Assembly: GCA_020201035.1 (NCBI GenBank)
Contig: JAIVHO010000032.1
Location: forward strand, 1-47,762
From: Bacteroidales bacterium
GTDB lineage: Bacteria; Bacteroidota; Bacteroidia; Bacteroidales; VadinHA17
DNA: 47,762 nucleotides
Direction of reading: 5' to 3'
The translations under genes and the position numbers were made by a program. Below are positions 16,477-25,069 of this stretch, in pieces; position 1 is the stretch's first letter, and each line of letters begins with the position of its first letter. Below the pieces are notes generated by a model. It saw only the letters and a list, made by a program, of their open reading frames with translations. It searched no databases and was not told where the DNA came from.

Positions 16477-17489
16477 TGGCAGCGGAATACTTAAGGATAC
16501 TGGGTGACCTGAAAAAGAGGATATACAAGGGGGTCTACTTCCTGCAGGGGGATGAGCCGTACTATATTGATCTGATCAGCGACTATATAGAGGATAATGT
16601 GTTGACTGAAGCTGAGAAATCATTCAATCAGGTTGTGATTTACGGTGACGACAGTGACCCTGGCACTATTATCAATACTTCCAGGAGGTTCCCTATGATG
16701 TCAAGCCAACAGGTTGTAATCGTAAAAGAGGCACAGTACCTGAAAGGGATTGATGACCTTGTCAACTATATAAAGCATCCTCTGGAATCGACCATACTGG
16801 TGATATGCTACAAGTACAAAAAACTTGACCGGCGTACCTCGTTATACAAGGCCATGGAGAAGGACAGGAGGGTTGAACTGTTCCTCTCAGAGAAGCTACG
16901 CGACTATAAGGTACCGGCATGGATTGAAGGTTATCTTGCAGAGCACAATATTGAGGCGGAGAAGAATGTTCCCATGATCCTCAGTGAATATCTGGGGGCT
17001 GATCTGGGCAGGATAGTAAATGAACTGGACAAGCTGCTTATATCCATTCCGGCTGGCACCCGACGTATTACTGCCGAAGATGTTGAGGAGAAGATAGGGA
17101 TCAGCAAGGAGTTTAACAATTTTGAGTTACAGAATGCCCTGGGACGGCGCGATATTGAAAAGGCAGGCCGTATAGTCCACCATTTTGAACACAACCAGAA
17201 AGATAATCCGTTCGTGGTAACCACTGCAACTCTTTTCACCTTCTTCAGAAAGCTGCTGATATTCCATTTCACAAAGGATAAATCAAAAAATAATGTAGCT
17301 TCCGTGCTGGGTATCAATCCCTTCTTTGTAAACGACTATGCCCTGGCGGCAAGGAACTATGATGCCAGAAAATGTATTGGAATCATCAGCTTGTTGAGGG
17401 AGTTTGATGTAAAATCAAAGGGTGTGGGAAACAGCTCTTCAACTGACGGTGAACTGATTAAGGAGCTTATTTACAAAATACTATACTGA
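16476..17489 (+). CDS. holA: DNA polymerase III subunit delta
   Basis: Clamp-loader subunit that opens the beta clamp for DNA replication. Its 337 residues are typical. The N-terminus FLQGDEPYYIDLISDYIED is the usual HolA opening. Residues 60-110 form the nucleotide-binding-like fold without a functional Walker site, as in other delta subunits. The C-terminal collar domain runs from about 215 (NNFELQNALGRRDIEKAGRI) to the end. It is coupled to the AMP nucleosidase gene by a one-base overlap. The gap to the convergent AlgH gene is 117 bp with no clear terminator. Confidence 0.93.
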   Translation: MAAEYLRILGDLKKRIYKGVYFLQGDEPYYIDLISDYIEDNVLTEAEKSFNQVVIYGDDSDPGTIINTSRRFPMMSSQQVVIVKEAQYLKGIDDLVNYIKHPLESTILVICYKYKKLDRRTSLYKAMEKDRRVELFLSEKLRDYKVPAWIEGYLAEHNIEAEKNVPMILSEYLGADLGRIVNELDKLLISIPAGTRRITAEDVEEKIGISKEFNNFELQNALGRRDIEKAGRIVHHFEHNQKDNPFVVTTATLFTFFRKLLIFHFTKDKSKNNVASVLGINPFFVNDYALAARNYDARKCIGIISLLREFDVKSKGVGNSSSTDGELIKELIYKILY

Positions 17490-17606
17490 TTTCAGATAAC
17501 CTCAACCAGACTGAAACAATCACATCAGCGTATTTCCGTATTGTAAGATAAGATAACCACTAATCCAATCATATCAGCTCCCGTCTGGTCAGCCAGGTCC
17601 AGACAC

Positions 17607-18197
17607 CTAGTTCATCTCGGGGCTTTCAGGAAAATCGGCCCAAATCCTGTATCTCTGCTTCATTGTCCTGAGTACCTTTTTCCAGATATCAGGTTCGTGA
17701 TACCTCATTATCAGTTCTGTGGCTGCCTCTCCAATAAGCCATGAGTCTTCACTTAGCTCCCTCTCAAGCTGGCCTTCACCCCATCCTGAATATCCCAGAA
17801 AGAATCTTATATCACCATATCCTGCCTTCTTCTCCTTAATCAGTTGTCTGATGGCATCGATCTCTCCTCCCCAGAATAGGTCTCCTGTGATATGTATACT
17901 TCCCGGCACCATATCTCCCAGTGTGTGAAGGTAATGAAGTGTATCAGGGGAAACCGGGCCTCCCATGGTAAGGCGCTCATTAAAGGATCCGAAACCCTCC
18001 ACTGCATCGCTTACCTTAATATGCACCATCTTGTTAAGGATAAAGCCCACCGAGCCCTTTTCGGTATGCTCGGTAAGAAAAACCACGGTACGGTTAAAGA
18101 AGGAATCGGGCAGAAACGGCTCCGAGACCAGAACCTTCCCTGTACCCGGGATCTTATCCTCAGGGCGTATTGTGAAAAGATCTATCTCTGTCTTCAT
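17607..18197 (-). CDS. YqgE/AlgH family protein (UPF0301)
   Basis: 196 residues. Family hallmarks are GKVLVSEPFLPDSFFNRTVVFL near the N-terminus, GFILNK, GGPVSPDTLHYLH and FLGYSGWGEGQLERE. The fold is known, but the biochemical role is not settled; one member was linked to alginate regulation in Pseudomonas. Full length and uninterrupted. It is divergent from the NhaC gene, with 200 bp between them. Confidence 0.93.
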   Translation of the reverse strand: MKTEIDLFTIRPEDKIPGTGKVLVSEPFLPDSFFNRTVVFLTEHTEKGSVGFILNKMVHIKVSDAVEGFGSFNERLTMGGPVSPDTLHYLHTLGDMVPGSIHITGDLFWGGEIDAIRQLIKEKKAGYGDIRFFLGYSGWGEGQLERELSEDSWLIGEAATELIMRYHEPDIWKKVLRTMKQRYRIWADFPESPEMN

Positions 18198-18397
18198 TCT
18201 TATAAACGTTTCTGTTTTTAACCTTGGTTCATCAAAAACAGTGCAATTATTAACCCAATATATACAATAAATTCAACTTTTTCAATTATTACCTGCAACT
18301 ATTACATAACACATTTTGACCCTGTTCTGTTCTTAGCAGGTCCAATTTAGCCAAAAAAAAGGTATATTGTGCCCTCAAAAAATGAAACATATTCAGT

Positions 18398-19882
18398 ATG
18401 TCCGATAAGATTAAGAGTCCGGGACTTATAGCGTCCCTTATACCGATAGCTGTTCTGATTATCCTTCTTACCTTTAATGTTAATTTTTTTGAAGATACCC
18501 TGTCAGGAGCAAACCAAATTGCCCTGATCCTGGCTGCTTCTGTTGCCGGGGTTATTGCGATCCGACTCGGTCATAACTGGAAATCGGTAAGGGAACAGAT
18601 AGTTAAAAGCATCAGTTCAGCCATGCCCTCCATTCTGATCCTCTTTCTTATTGGGTCACTTGCGGGAACATGGATGATAAGCGGTGTGGTACCCATGCTG
18701 ATTTATTACGGTCTTAATCTTTTAAATCCCACCATCTTTCTTGTTGCCTCAGTAATAATATGTGCTCTTGTTTCCCTTGCCACCGGAAGTTCATGGTCAA
18801 CTATTGCTACCATAGGAATAGCCCTTCTCGGCATTGGCACAACCCTTGGATATAACGAGGGTCTGGTGGCGGGGGCCATCATCTCTGGTGCCTACTTCGG
18901 GGACAAGATGTCACCGCTCAGTGATACCACCAACCTTGCACCTGCGATGGCAGGCACTGATCTCTTTACCCATATAAGATATATGATTCTTACTACCGGG
19001 CCTAGCATAATAATTACCATAATTATATTCATTGTAATAGGTTTCTTCAACAAGATTGACAGCGCCTCCACTGATGTAAATGCCGTTATGGATGCTATAT
19101 CAGGAAAATTCAACGTATCGCTGTGGCTTCTTCTTGTTCCTGCATTTTTGATTATAATCATTATCAAAAAGGTGCCACCGCTTCCTGCTCTTATTGCAGG
19201 TACACTTGCAGGTGCTTTGTTTGCAGTTATCTTTCAGCCGGAAGTGATAAGGGAGATAGCCGGAGGAGAAGGATCGTTTGTAAAACAGTCCTATATGGCG
19301 GTGATGAAAACTATGTTCGGTAATGTCTCGGTTGTAACCGAAAACAGTGCGGTAAACGAACTGCTCTCAACACGCGGAATGGCAGGGATGCTTAATACCA
19401 TATGGCTGATTATCTCTGCCATGGTATTCGGTGGCGTTATGGATGCAGCGGGGATGCTCGTCAGGATAACACAGACCATTATGAGAGTTGTTCATAATGC
19501 AGGAAGTCTTGTAGGGGCAACAGTAAGCACCTGTCTCTTTTTCAATATTACTGCATCAGACCAGTACCTGGCCATTGTGGTGCCCGGGAGGATGTTTGCA
19601 AAGACCTACAGGGATATGGGCTTTAAACCGGAGCTTCTGAGCCGTACGCTGGAGGATTCCGGAACAGTAACCTCAGTGCTGATTCCCTGGAATACCTGCG
19701 GAGCCACTCAGTCAAGTGTCCTGGGGGTTCCCACATTCTCCTACCTTCCGTATGCCTACTTTAACCTTATCAGTCCGCTGATGAGTATATTTATGGCGGC
19801 CTTCAATATCAAGATCCGCCGCCTTAGTGATGATGACGGCGAGAGCCATGTACACAGCAACGACGACCGGAAGGATATCTGA
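18398..19882 (+). CDS. NhaC-family Na+/H+ antiporter
   Basis: 494-residue inner-membrane protein with about 11-12 hydrophobic helices. The family signature GDKMSPLSDTTNLAPAMAGT lies at about residues 168-187, with the conserved GSSWSTIATIG before it and FFNITASDQYLAIV and GTVTSVLIPWNTCG after it. NhaC-type antiporters use the proton gradient to expel Na+, or the reverse; some relatives exchange organic acids or amines. In an organism with the Nqr pump it probably belongs to sodium homeostasis. It ends just before a 16-bp minisatellite. The last 25 residues are charged and cytosolic. Confidence 0.92.
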   Translation: MSDKIKSPGLIASLIPIAVLIILLTFNVNFFEDTLSGANQIALILAASVAGVIAIRLGHNWKSVREQIVKSISSAMPSILILFLIGSLAGTWMISGVVPMLIYYGLNLLNPTIFLVASVIICALVSLATGSSWSTIATIGIALLGIGTTLGYNEGLVAGAIISGAYFGDKMSPLSDTTNLAPAMAGTDLFTHIRYMILTTGPSIIITIIIFIVIGFFNKIDSASTDVNAVMDAISGKFNVSLWLLLVPAFLIIIIIKKVPPLPALIAGTLAGALFAVIFQPEVIREIAGGEGSFVKQSYMAVMKTMFGNVSVVTENSAVNELLSTRGMAGMLNTIWLIISAMVFGGVMDAAGMLVRITQTIMRVVHNAGSLVGATVSTCLFFNITASDQYLAIVVPGRMFAKTYRDMGFKPELLSRTLEDSGTVTSVLIPWNTCGATQSSVLGVPTFSYLPYAYFNLISPLMSIFMAAFNIKIRRLSDDDGESHVHSNDDRKDI

Positions 19883-19895
19883 TCGGAATTGCCAG

Positions 19896-20073
19896 GCAGA
19901 ATCGTTACCGGGCAGGATGGTTACCAGGCAGAATCGTTATCGGGCAGGATGGTTACCGGGCAGAATCGTTACCGGGCAGAATCGTTATCGGGCAGAATCG
20001 TTACCGGGGTTGGATCGTTATCGGGGTTGGATCGTTATCGGGCAGAAACGTTACCGGGCAGAATCGTTATCGG
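19896..20073. repeat. 16-17-bp minisatellite, eleven copies
   Basis: Unit GCAGAATCGTTACCGG, nine 16-bp copies and two 17-bp copies (GGTTGGATCGTTATCGG), uninterrupted over 178 bp. Variants alternate TTACCGG/TTATCGG and AATCG/GATGG. It fills the gap between the convergent nhaC and DUF6599-like genes. Open frames across it translate to repetitive Arg/Tyr/Gln peptides and are not genes. Confidence 0.95.
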
Positions 20074-20099
20074 GGTTCAGGTATAAATGATTGATAATA

Positions 20100-20963
20100 T
20101 TACTCTTCCGGAGATGTCACAGGTTCAATCTTTATCTTAAGATAGTTGCCGGATGCCTCAATATCTATCCTGTTTCCCCTTTTATCAGAGAGAGTAACCG
20201 ACTGTTTCCCTGACATGGTAAATCCAGTAAAGCGGGCGTCGGTACTCAGCAATGCCGAAACCTCTCCCAGGCGTTGCACCGGTTTGCCGTGGTCAGAGTA
20301 ATGGAGCCATATCTCCTTTACACCGTTCTCCTCAACAGCTATTCCCTCCTCTATCACAAAGATATCACGTGAAGAGAAGTAGTAGATATTTGACAGAGCT
20401 ATCTTTCCCCGCAGCAGGGTAATACTTCCGTTCCTGTCACTGAAGGCAGTGGCAACTGAAGGGAGTCTGCCATCCTGTTTTATCCTGTTTTCAACAGCGC
20501 CTGCCACCAGTTTCATACCATCTGTTACGGTGCTGTTCTCCCGGTTACTTCTCATAAGAACAAAGTAATGATGCTTCCAGAACCCCATTGATCCGCTGTT
20601 CATAAACAGACTGGTTTGTGGCGTTTTACCGATATCTGATCCTGTGCTTTTCTGGAGGAATACGGCATATGCAGCAAAGCTGTCACTCATCCTGTATATC
20701 TCCAGCTTTATCTCCTCGCCGGCAGCGGGGTTGGTAATGGAGGCTGCTATCACCTCCCTGAATCCGTACTCATAGTATATATCGGCTCCACCGTTTATCA
20801 GGAAGAAAAGATCATCACCTCCGTACACCACCGGCTCCCCGCTTATCTCCCATCCTTCAATCTCATCCTCTGCCGGCAGCAGGGCGGCCGGACCTGTCTG
20901 CGCCACTGCACCCAGCACTGACAGCTGAAGCAGAGCGGTGGAAAAAATCACCCTCCAACTCAT
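20100..20963 (-). CDS. DUF6599-like exported protein
   Basis: 287 residues with a signal peptide (about 1-21, ending AVAQ). The start of the mature protein has the pattern GWEISGEPVVYGGDDLFFLINGGADIYYEYGF, which I associate with DUF6599-type periplasmic proteins. A beta-rich middle follows (EIYRMSDSFAAYAVF). No catalytic motif is recognisable. Its start overlaps the stop of the DUF362 gene by 4 bp, so the two are translationally coupled and probably act together outside the cytoplasm. Confidence 0.7.
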   Translation of the reverse strand: MSWRVIFSTALLQLSVLGAVAQTGPAALLPAEDEIEGWEISGEPVVYGGDDLFFLINGGADIYYEYGFREVIAASITNPAAGEEIKLEIYRMSDSFAAYAVFLQKSTGSDIGKTPQTSLFMNSGSMGFWKHHYFVLMRSNRENSTVTDGMKLVAGAVENRIKQDGRLPSVATAFSDRNGSITLLRGKIALSNIYYFSSRDIFVIEEGIAVEENGVKEIWLHYSDHGKPVQRLGEVSALLSTDARFTGFTMSGKQSVTLSDKRGNRIDIEASGNYLKIKIEPVTSPEE

Positions 20964-21913
20964 ATCTCCCTAATATTTAGCTTAGTGTAATCGATTGTTC
21001 CGAGACCCCGCTCCTCTCCTGCCCTGCAGGTAAATATATCTGCAGGAGGATACCCGTGCAGTTCAGCCACCATGGCATCTATTGCAACCATATCAGTTCC
21101 GGCAATGATCTTCCATGGTTCAACCACATCACCCGGTCCGCTCGGTCCGCCCGTAACTATAAATGATGTTGCGTCACAGATTACCAGGTCTGACGGACGG
21201 TGCCTGTTGATATCGGCGATACACCTGGCCAGGTATTCAGGGTCATTACGTTCGGGACCATTAAGGTGGAATGTCACATTAGTGGTTCGGCTGTTAACAC
21301 CCATTATATTTTTCATTGCCCCGGTAATAAGGGTTGAGGGGTGATGCTTCCCTACCGGTATATTGATCAGCACATCTACATTGTCAAGCTCGGTCAACAT
21401 CTCTGCCTCTCTGACAATAACAGGATCACGAAGGATGGTAGGGGTAAAGCATCCTGCCTCCATTGTGCAGGGAAACTGGTTGGCCGAGATTATCTCTAGC
21501 TGCCGGATAAGTGATTCATATTTGCCTGCCGAAGGGGTATATGTCCAGTATTCATCCTTTATATTCTGCAGTGACACCACCGATGACGCTCCTGCATCAA
21601 GGCACATATGAATGGCTGCCAGTACTATATCCGGATGAACGTATGTAGATGGAAGGGTAAAGTCTGAATTGACAAGCAGTCCCACCCTGTTGCCCGGTTT
21701 TACAAACCGGCTCATTCCGCCCAGTTCACCAATTGCAGCCACTGTATTTTTAAACAGCTCACTGCCGTTTACCACTGCTATATCAGGGAGTGATGGAGTG
21801 GTGCCATGCTGCACCCCTGCAAAAAGGTCAGGTGCAACAATTGCTGCTGCACCTGCCAATGCTGATCTCTGAAGAAATCTTCTTCTGCTGAGATTATTTT
21901 TCATTTGGTTCAT
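20960..21913 (-). CDS. DUF362 domain protein with twin-arginine signal
   Basis: 317 residues. The N-terminus has a Tat motif (SRRRFLQRSA) and a hydrophobic alanine-rich stretch, so it is exported folded, which usually means a cofactor is loaded in the cytoplasm. The rest matches DUF362: GNRVGLLVNSD, VLAAIHMCLDAGASSV, INIPVGKHHPSTLITGAMKNIMG, and a late GGPSGPGDV. In some DUF362 proteins a 4Fe-4S ferredoxin domain is attached; none is present here, and Cys residues are few. The function of DUF362 is unknown. It is followed by the coupled DUF6599-like gene. A hairpin and possible promoter lie at its 5' end. Confidence 0.85.
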   Translation of the reverse strand: MNQMKNNLSRRRFLQRSALAGAAAIVAPDLFAGVQHGTTPSLPDIAVVNGSELFKNTVAAIGELGGMSRFVKPGNRVGLLVNSDFTLPSTYVHPDIVLAAIHMCLDAGASSVVSLQNIKDEYWTYTPSAGKYESLIRQLEIISANQFPCTMEAGCFTPTILRDPVIVREAEMLTELDNVDVLINIPVGKHHPSTLITGAMKNIMGVNSRTTNVTFHLNGPERNDPEYLARCIADINRHRPSDLVICDATSFIVTGGPSGPGDVVEPWKIIAGTDMVAIDAMVAELHGYPPADIFTCRAGEERGLGTIDYTKLNIREI

Positions 21914-21915
21914 AT

Positions 21916-21945
21916 TTACTGTTTTTGGATTACCAAAAATAGTAA
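21916..21945 (-). promoter_or_regulatory. Hairpin containing a possible -7 element at the DUF362 start
   Basis: TTACT/AGTAA and TTTTTGG/CCAAAAA form a 13-position stem with one mismatch around a 4-nt loop, 2 nt from the DUF362 start codon. The minus-strand arm contains TATTTTTG (21934-21941), which matches the Bacteroidota -7 consensus. The nearest TTTG upstream is 24 nt away, a little farther than usual. It could be a promoter, a terminator for the upstream E1 gene, or a translation-control hairpin. Confidence 0.4.
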
Positions 21946-21981
21946 AATGTACCGAACAGAATCCTCAAAAAGTGTTAATAG

Positions 21982-24420
21982 CTACGGATTAACAAATATC
22001 GGAGGATACCTGTCGGGGTAAGCCTCCCTCATTATCCTGTAAATCTTCTCAAAAATATCCTCCGCCGATGGTTTGGAGAAATAGTCTCCGTCAGTGGCAT
22101 AAGCAGGCCTGTGGTCCTTCCCTGAAAGGGTTGCCGGTGCACTGTCAAGCCACATCCAGCCATTCTGCTTCTCAAGAACCTGCTGCATCATATAAGCTGT
22201 TGTTCCTCCAGGCACATCTTCATCCAGAAAGAGGACCCTGTTGGTCTTTTTAATGGACTCAACGATAGTGCTGTTAATATCAAATGGAAGGAGTGTCTGA
22301 ACGTCAATAAGTTCAACATCAACACCATGCTTCTCAAGCTGCTCTGCAGCAGTAATTGCAATATTAAGGGTTGAACCGTATGTAACAACGGTAATGTCAG
22401 AACCTTTCCTTAATATCTCGGGAACCCCCAGCGGCAGCCTGTAGTCACCAATATTATCGGGGCGTCTCTCCTTCAGCCGGTAACCGTTCAGCGGCTCAAT
22501 GACTATACCCGGATCATCACCTTCAAGAAGGGTGTTATAGAAGCCGGCAGCACGTGTCATATCGCGGGGCACACAGACATATATGCCTCGCACGGCGTTA
22601 ATAAGCATCCCAATAGGTGATCCGGAGTGCCATATCCCCTCAAGTCGGTGTCCGCGGGTACTTATTATCACCGGCACAGCCATGTTCCCTGCCGTGCGGT
22701 AGTGCGTGGTAGCCACATCATCACTCAGTCCCTGGATTGCATAGAGCAGATAGTCAAGATACTGTATCTCAGCTATAGGTCGCAGTCCGCGCAGTGCCAT
22801 CCCCACACCCTGTCCGAGGATTGTTGCCTCCCTTATACCTGTATCTGTTATTCTGAGCTCTCCGTATTTCTTTTGGAGTCCTTCATAGCTCTGGTTAACG
22901 CCACCTATCTTACCGGCATCTTCACCGAAGGTTACCAGCAGCGGATATTTGGCAAACAGCTTATCATAATTATCGCGCAGGATTTCCCTGCCGGCCACCT
23001 CCGGCGAATCATCAGAATAGACAGGAGCCACTGGCTCCACTTTCAGGGCTGACCTGCTGGTCTCATTATAAAGGAAAGTATTGTACCGGTTGTGGGTGTC
23101 TTTTCTGTTTCTGGTGAGCCATGCCTGCAGATCCTCCTTCAGACTATCCTTTTTAAGACAATCTGAGCAGATATTTCTCAGGATTTTTCGTACTGCAACA
23201 AAATTATCCTTTCTGATAGGATACATCACCTTTTCCAGCTCATCTATTATCTGGTCTATTCCCTCCTCCTTTGAGCTCTTGTCACAACGGCAGTTCTTCT
23301 TCTTTATAAGTTTAATAAGCGCGTCACGTTCAACCAGTATGGGGTCCTGGAAGGCTTTCCATCCGGTTTTGCGGGCCTCCTTAGCCTCATTTTCAGCTTC
23401 TTTCTCAATATTGTCAATCTCCTCTTCCGTAGCGATGGAGTTCTCTGTCATCCACTCCCTCATTTTTTTGATAGGGTCAAACTCCTTTTCCCAGTTAAGT
23501 CTCTCTTCGTCCTTGTACCTCTCATGGGACCCGGATGTTGAGTGACCCAGCGGCTGTGTTACCTCATCAATATGAAAGATAACCGGAATATGTTCTTCAC
23601 GACAAACTTTTACTCCCTCCTCATACATCTTCAGAAGACCGGGATAGTCCCATCCTTTTCCCCTGTACAGTCTGATACCCTTATTATCCTTATCCTCAAC
23701 GAAACCCTTCAATATCTCGGATATATCTGATTTTGTTGTCTGGTATTTTTTGGGCACCGATATACCGTAACCGTTATCCCAAACGGATAGTGCCATCGGA
23801 ACCTGCAGTACACCAGCGGCATTGACAGTCTCCCAGAAATATCCCTCTGAGGTACTGGCATCGCCGATTGACCCGAATGCCACCTCATTACCGTTAACCG
23901 AAAAGTTGGTATAGCTCTTCAGCTCCTTGTTGTTTCTGTACAGCTTTGAGGCATATGCCAGCCCAAGGAGCCTTGGCATTTGTCCGGCCGTAGGTGAAAG
24001 GTCTGCAGCTGAATTTTTCAGCCTGGTCAGTTCTTTCCATGAGCCGTCCCCGTTAATATTGGGAGTTGAGAAGTGGTTATTAAACACCCTGCCTCCGTTA
24101 CCGGGATTTAGCTCCTTATCTGTATTTCCGTACAGCTGGTGAAAGAAACCCTCAGCATCATAGAGCTCCATCGCCATCATCCATGTCTGGTCGCGATAAT
24201 ATCCTGACCTCCAGTCACCCTCTTTGAATTGTTTGGCAAGGGCTATCTGGGCAAGCTCTTTGCCATCACCGAAAATGCCGAACTTAGCCTTTCCGGAGAG
24301 AACTTCCCTTCTGCCTACTACACTGAGATTTCGACTGAGGTTTGCCAGTCTATAGTCGGACAGCACCTCCTCTTTTTTAAATTTTTTCCCGGTTGATCTG
24401 GTTGTTGTCTTTTTTTTCAT
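21982..24420 (-). CDS. Fused 2-oxoacid dehydrogenase E1 (alpha plus beta), TPP-dependent
   Basis: 812-residue fusion of the two E1 subunits of a pyruvate or branched-chain 2-oxoacid dehydrogenase, which decarboxylates the 2-oxoacid with thiamine diphosphate and passes the acyl group to lipoyl-E2. The alpha half (about 20-340) shows YYRDQTWMMA and the TPP motif beginning GDASTSEGYF (near 195) and ending WDNGYGIS. The beta half (about 475-800) shows FGEDAG, GIREATILGQGVGMA, EIQYLDYL, and the C-terminal transketolase-like VTYGSTLNIA..ELIDVQTLLPFD. The linker (about 345-470) is charged and includes a CRCD and a CSDC motif. No E2 or E3 gene is adjacent. The substrate cannot be decided from the sequence. 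Confidence 0.9.
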   Translation of the reverse strand: MKKKTTTRSTGKKFKKEEVLSDYRLANLSRNLSVVGRREVLSGKAKFGIFGDGKELAQIALAKQFKEGDWRSGYYRDQTWMMAMELYDAEGFFHQLYGNTDKELNPGNGGRVFNNHFSTPNINGDGSWKELTRLKNSAADLSPTAGQMPRLLGLAYASKLYRNNKELKSYTNFSVNGNEVAFGSIGDASTSEGYFWETVNAAGVLQVPMALSVWDNGYGISVPKKYQTTKSDISEILKGFVEDKDNKGIRLYRGKGWDYPGLLKMYEEGVKVCREEHIPVIFHIDEVTQPLGHSTSGSHERYKDEERLNWEKEFDPIKKMREWMTENSIATEEEIDNIEKEAENEAKEARKTGWKAFQDPILVERDALIKLIKKKNCRCDKSSKEEGIDQIIDELEKVMYPIRKDNFVAVRKILRNICSDCLKKDSLKEDLQAWLTRNRKDTHNRYNTFLYNETSRSALKVEPVAPVYSDDSPEVAGREILRDNYDKLFAKYPLLVTFGEDAGKIGGVNQSYEGLQKKYGELRITDTGIREATILGQGVGMALRGLRPIAEIQYLDYLLYAIQGLSDDVATTHYRTAGNMAVPVIISTRGHRLEGIWHSGSPIGMLINAVRGIYVCVPRDMTRAAGFYNTLLEGDDPGIVIEPLNGYRLKERRPDNIGDYRLPLGVPEILRKGSDITVVTYGSTLNIAITAAEQLEKHGVDVELIDVQTLLPFDINSTIVESIKKTNRVLFLDEDVPGGTTAYMMQQVLEKQNGWMWLDSAPATLSGKDHRPAYATDGDYFSKPSAEDIFEKIYRIMREAYPDRYPPIFVNP

Positions 24421-24733
24421 TCGTATAAAAATTTTATCAGGCCATAGAGTACCTTACAGCATACTTGTTAAAATGCAGGGATCTCTTTTTTCCTGATTAC
24501 CTTTATAATTTTCTTTTGTTTTTAGTTCCCAACAGATTACAATTACATTTTCACTAATGAAAGATAAGAAAAATCAGTTGTTAATATGTTTTATATAGGT
24601 TAAACAAAATAATTGTGCCGTTGTTTGAACAACAGGTATCAAATGATTCACTATTTTTGCACAAGCATTCCGGCGGAAGAAGGAACCACCTCATACTCCG
24701 GAATTAACAATATGAAGAAAGGGAGGAAGAAAG
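24421..24733. other. 313-bp divergent intergenic region
   Basis: Lies between the E1 gene and the small Cys-rich membrane protein gene. It is AT-rich and holds one candidate plus-strand promoter (listed separately). No convincing minus-strand -7 element and no RNA gene was seen. Confidence 0.5.
24624..24659 (+). promoter_or_regulatory. Candidate Bacteroidota-type promoter
   Basis: TTTG (24624-24627) and TATTTTTG (24652-24659, perfect TAnnTTTG) upstream of the small Cys-rich protein. The 24-nt spacer is at or beyond the upper limit, so confidence is low. The predicted leader would be about 70 nt. Confidence 0.4.
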
Positions 24734-24964
24734 ATGTATATAACAATGTTACTTTTAAGTCTTGGCCTGCTGCTTGTGGCAGTAGCGGCCATGGGTATCA
24801 GAATGCTGGTTATCAGGGGAGCAAAATTTCCACAGACACATATAGGCCGGAACAAGGAGATGGCCAAAAGGGGCATCAAGTGTGCCCAGAGCATTGATGT
24901 TGGATGTCACTCCACGGATGATTACCCCGGATGTTCCGCCTGCGGAGCCTTTAAGGATCTGTAG
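24734..24964 (+). CDS. Small single-span membrane protein with C-terminal Cys cluster
   Basis: 76 residues. An N-terminal hydrophobic helix (about 3-27) is followed by a basic stretch (KFPQTHIGRNKEMAKRGIKC) and a tail with four Cys (50, 58, 67 and 70) ending in CSACGAF. A strong ribosome-binding site (GGGAGG, 7 nt before the ATG) supports this start. It lies 105 bp from the convergent apbE and near the nqr operon. The size, single helix and Cys-rich cytosolic tail resemble the layout of NqrM, the small protein needed for metal-centre insertion into Na+-NQR, but the GSCGG motif of known NqrM is absent. A maturation role is an inference from architecture and position. Confidence 0.7.
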   Translation: MYITMLLLSLGLLLVAVAAMGIRMLVIRGAKFPQTHIGRNKEMAKRGIKCAQSIDVGCHSTDDYPGCSACGAFKDL

Positions 24965-24971
24965 TTGCAGT

Positions 24972-25062
24972 CGGTCAGTAGTTTCGGTCAGTAGTTTCAG
25001 TCAGTGGTTTCGGTCAGTGGTTTCGGTCAGTGGTTTCGGTCAGTAGTTTCGGTCTGTAGACT
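24972..25062. repeat. 13-bp minisatellite, about seven copies
   Basis: Unit CGGTCAGTAGTTT starts at 24972, 24985, 24998, 25011, 25024, 25037 and 25050, with A/G variation (GTAG/GTGG) and a diverged last copy. It fills the gap between the convergent small membrane protein and apbE. CAGTAGT and ACTACTG near 25041-25066 form a 7-bp stem followed by TTTT, a possible terminator at its edge. Confidence 0.9.
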
Positions 25063-25069
25063 ACTGCTT

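Noticed and set aside
19827-20090. Open frames of 65-87 codons after nhaC
   Set aside because: Products of the 16-bp minisatellite; they overlap the nhaC end and give periodic Arg/Tyr-rich peptides.
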